Assembly (NCBI GenBank): GCA_965199935.1
Contig: CBDATD010000001.1
Span: forward strand, 620,001 to 684,000
DNA length: 64,000 nt
Reading direction: 5' to 3'
Origin: JAPPLG01 sp965199935
GTDB taxonomy: Bacteria; Bdellovibrionota; Bdellovibrionia; Bdellovibrionales; UBA1609
Shown here in pieces: positions 61,751-64,000 of the stretch. Numbering within the stretch: the stretch's first letter is position 1; every line of letters starts with the position of its first letter. A program made the position numbers and the translations under genes. Under the pieces are notes generated by a model. It was given only the letters and a program-made list of their open reading frames with translations. It made no database searches and was not told the origin of the DNA.

Positions 61751-62568
61751 TAGGGGTAGCGGGGAAATTTTGAAAAATCCGGAGACCTTCTTTCTAAGAA
61801 AGCTTTATGCCCCTCTTTCGCTTCTTCACTTAAATAATAAAGAAGGGTGGCATTGCCCGCTAAATCCAACAGTCCAATTTGCCCGTCGCAGTCGGCGTTC
61901 ATTGCAGACTTTAAACAGCGAAGAGCCAAAGGAGAATGTTTTAGAATTTCACGGCACCATTTGAGTGTTTCTTCCTCCAGATCTTCGCAGGGGACGACTT
62001 GATTGACCAGGCCCATCTTCAAAGCCTCCTGAGCGGAGTATCTTCTGCAAAGATACCAAATCTCACGAGCTTTTTTTTGGCCTATAATTCTCGACAAATA
62101 ACTGCTCCCCAAACCCCCGTCAAAAGAGCCTACACGAGGCCCCGTTTGTCCAAAAACGGCGTTTTCTCCAGCAATGGTTAAATCACACACAACGTGTAAA
62201 ACGTGTCCTCCCCCAATAGCATACCCAGACACCATTGCAACAACAGGTTTTGGCAGACTTCTAATTTGCTTATGTACATCCAGAATGTTGAGGCGGGCCT
62301 TTCCCTGATCGTCTTTGTAACCTCCTTCTCCTCTCACTTTTTGATCCCCTCCGGCACAAAAAGCCTCCTTTCCTTTTCCAGTTAAAATAACAACTCCTAT
62401 AGAAGAATCATCTCTGCAGAAGTCAAACGCCTGCTTCATTTCAATTACAGTTTGAGGGCGAAAAGCGTTTCGCACTTCCGGCCGGCAAATGGTGATCTTG
62501 CCAACACCATCCTCTGTTTTTTCAAAAGAGATATCTTGATATTTTTTAACGGGCTTCCAGGTTTTCAT
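61750..62568 (-). CDS. menB: 1,4-Dihydroxy-2-naphthoyl-CoA synthase
   Basis: 272 residues, crotonase fold. RPEVRNAFRPQTV, AFCAGGDQKVRGEGGY, GYAIGGGHVLHVVCDLTIA, and GPRVGSFDGGLGSSYLSRIIG (MenB signature). Cyclises OSB-CoA. Overlaps both neighbours (RDD gene by 4 bp, menA by 1 bp), so the three are co-translated. Confidence 0.97.
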   Translation of the reverse strand: MKTWKPVKKYQDISFEKTEDGVGKITICRPEVRNAFRPQTVIEMKQAFDFCRDDSSIGVVILTGKGKEAFCAGGDQKVRGEGGYKDDQGKARLNILDVHKQIRSLPKPVVAMVSGYAIGGGHVLHVVCDLTIAGENAVFGQTGPRVGSFDGGLGSSYLSRIIGQKKAREIWYLCRRYSAQEALKMGLVNQVVPCEDLEEETLKWCREILKHSPLALRCLKSAMNADCDGQIGLLDLAGNATLLYYLSEEAKEGHKAFLERRSPDFSKFPRYP

Positions 62569-63260
62569 ATATTGTACTGAAGCCGCATTTGAGTGTAATC
62601 TTCCAAAAAATCCCTTTTAAACAAGGCAGATAACAGAGGAAGAGAAATAAAGCCGGTCAGTGTGACAATGAGGCCCCTTAAAGTAAAGCGAAGAGCGGAG
62701 CCTTCTTCCCACACGAGGTTGAATCTTTCTTCACCGAGGGTGGCTCCAATCGAAGATCTACAGATTATTGTATAGATTTGGTGAAACAAGCCAAAACCAT
62801 AAACCATGAGAAATAAAGAAGGAACAGCCTGAATGTTGAAAAAAGCTCCAATCACAGCCCAAGCTGTTAAATACAAACCACAGGTAAAGGCAAAATCCAC
62901 TTTCAGCACCTGCCAAGGAGGGAGGCTGACAGCGTTAAGAGGAGATTTTTCACCGCCTAAGATACGCACTTCGTGTTGTTTTTGAGGTTTTTTTAAAACA
63001 GGGAGTTCCTGTCGCACTGGATCTGAATATTTTTTTGGTTTCTGAAAAGCATCTAGAATAGGACGCTCCAATCTTTGAGTCAGCTGTTCGTAAAATTGAG
63101 GAGAAGAGGGATCCAAACCATGAAACAAAACTGAAGAATGGGAGGATAACAGCTGATCCTCGTCTTTACCTTTGTAGTAAGAATCCGCCTGAGGAATTTC
63201 TTGGTGAAACCCAACCCCGTCATGCACGGCCTTAAACGAAATATCCTCAAACTCATTCAT
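62565..63260 (-). CDS. RDD-like membrane protein
   Basis: 231 residues. Hydrophilic first 110 residues, then three hydrophobic segments (VDFAFTCGLYLTAWAVIGAFF, LFLMVYGFGLFHQIYTIIC, LRGLIVTLTGFISLPLLSA) with RSSIGATLGEERFNLVW, as in RDD-family proteins. Function unknown; overlaps menB by 4 bp. Confidence 0.65.
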   Translation of the reverse strand: MNEFEDISFKAVHDGVGFHQEIPQADSYYKGKDEDQLLSSHSSVLFHGLDPSSPQFYEQLTQRLERPILDAFQKPKKYSDPVRQELPVLKKPQKQHEVRILGGEKSPLNAVSLPPWQVLKVDFAFTCGLYLTAWAVIGAFFNIQAVPSLFLMVYGFGLFHQIYTIICRSSIGATLGEERFNLVWEEGSALRFTLRGLIVTLTGFISLPLLSALFKRDFLEDYTQMRLQYNI

Positions 63261-63319
63261 CCCACCGTATGTATTGCAAAAGGCTCAAAAGAGTCAAAAA
63301 GAAATTCATTTTCTATACT

Positions 63320-63532
63320 TTACAAATTCGCACTTTGAACGGATTTAGCCTCTTTAGGCGGGCTATTTAGGCTTTTTTTCATATTCTCTAAAATTTCTTG
63401 TCTAAAAATTTTAGTTTCTCTTGGAGCATCAATTCCCAGACGAACCTGACACCCTTTAACGTTCACCACCTGTATTTTGATAGAATCACCAATCAAAATG
63501 GAATCACCTATTTTTCGAGTTAAAACCAGCAT
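63320..63532 (-). CDS. csrA: Carbon storage regulator CsrA
   Basis: 70 residues from ATG at 63532 (MLVLTRKIGDSILIG), behind GGAGGGG. Dimeric RNA-binding protein that blocks translation at GGA motifs; VRLGIDAPRETKIFRQEI is typical. The tail (LNSPPKEAKSVQSANL) is longer than usual. Confidence 0.96.
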   Translation of the reverse strand: MLVLTRKIGDSILIGDSIKIQVVNVKGCQVRLGIDAPRETKIFRQEILENMKKSLNSPPKEAKSVQSANL

Positions 63533-63836
63533 AAGACCCCTCCTAGCACTCAAACTTTGGTCCCAAAAATCGCACTACTAGGCGTCAAACTAGTTTTAAA
63601 GCCACATGATGTCAAGAACTCTAACAAATAGGACTCTTTTATTGTGTTGATATGTAAAGATCATCTCATAACATTGTATAAATTATAGTCAATGCACCTT
63701 TTTTTATCATTTTTTATTTCACTTAGTTTAAGACTTTTTAAGTAGTTGGATAATTCAAATCCGCTCCTCTCAATATTTTTTTCAATCAAAAAGATGTCTA
63801 TTTTTTATACAATGCATAATTAAATACAGTCCTATT
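63533..63836. other. AT-rich intergenic region
   Basis: No gene or clear structure seen apart from the csrA Shine-Dalgarno at its left edge. It should hold the csrA promoter. Confidence 0.4.
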
Positions 63837-64000
63837 TTAAGACATTTTAGTAAGAAATTCGATTTGATGTCCTTGGGTGTTGAGCCATTTTTCTGCTTTT
63901 AAATAAGAAGGATAGTGCTTTGCGACATATTTCCAAAAATTTTTCGAATGTTTGAGGTGCTTCAAATGCGCCAGCTCGTGAACCACTACATAATCCATAA
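63837..64000 (-). CDS. YgjP/WrpP-type zinc metallopeptidase, 3' part
   Basis: Only the C-terminal ~54 residues are in the window (MDYVVVHELAHLKHLKHSKN...). HELAH zinc motif followed by HSKNFWKYV is typical of the DUF45/YgjP family. The 5' part lies beyond position 64000; the M at 63998 is probably internal. Confidence 0.85.
   Translation of the reverse strand, partial: MDYVVVHELAHLKHLKHSKNFWKYVAKHYPSYLKAEKWLNTQGHQIEFLTKMS

Overview
The window is AT-rich bacterial chromosome. Its gene content (cinA-recA, rpsU-yqeY-dnaG-rpoD, mdh-sucC-sucD-ndk, a mitochondrial-type aconitase, type IV pilus and Tad parts, CsrA, many lipoproteins and Sel1/TPR/LRR secreted proteins, menaquinone synthesis) suggests a Gram-negative of the Bdellovibrionota / former delta-proteobacterial kind. 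That assignment is inferred from gene content and style; no rRNA gene is present to confirm it.

Layout. 1-7.6 kb: a pilus retraction ATPase on the minus strand, then a compact housekeeping run (cinA-recA-tadA, then rpsU-yqeY-dnaG-rpoD) ending at a tRNA with a CAU anticodon. 7.6-9.9 kb: a 2.3-kb insertion at that tRNA, bounded by a repeat of the tRNA 3' end. It holds a Clp/SppA-fold serine protease with a small partner, broken genes and a cluster of palindromes. 10-15 kb: lipoprotein, Ser/Thr kinase-like protein, TadB/TadC pair and a lysine-rich histone-H1-like repeat protein. 15.4-22.5 kb: mdh-sucCD-ndk, TPR lipoprotein, RodZ-like protein, exonuclease and NAD synthetase. 22.5-30 kb: a prepilin-like Gly-rich protein, aldo/keto reductase, then HNH endonuclease plus both subunits of a type IIB topoisomerase (Topo VI). 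30.5-36 kb: thyA, a frameshifted folA, purD, an outer-membrane barrel and an aconitase gene with four clustered frame lesions. 36.1-39.7 kb: a graveyard of decayed mobile and lipoprotein genes with a thrice-repeated 18-22 bp sequence. 39.8-46.4 kb: LRR lipoprotein, a large metzincin-LRR protease, rmuC and an FGE-like lipoprotein. 46.4-51 kb: monothiol glutaredoxin, folB, a folK-folP fusion, tatA and a transketolase. 51-64 kb, mostly minus strand: a long run menC-menE-prenyl synthase-PP2C-like-nth-thiB-thiP-thiQ, a Sel1 protein, menB-menA with an RDD protein, csrA, and the end of a YgjP-type metalloprotein.

Functional links. thyA/folA/folB/folKP form a folate-thymidylate set. menA/B/C/E plus a prenyl diphosphate synthase supply menaquinone; menD, menF and menH are not here. 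thiBPQ imports thiamine next to a TPP-dependent transketolase. The TCA segment is intact for mdh and sucCD, but acn is broken as written.

Most unusual points: the tRNA-seated mini-island with its protease pair; Topo VI with an HNH partner in a bacterium; intergenic elements built from nested inverted repeats, one tandemly duplicated so that it now encodes the ThiP C-terminus; and frame lesions in core genes (folA, acn, and a hidden compensated one in rpoD) that are either real decay or base-calling errors. All calls rest on reading the sequence; no database search was run.
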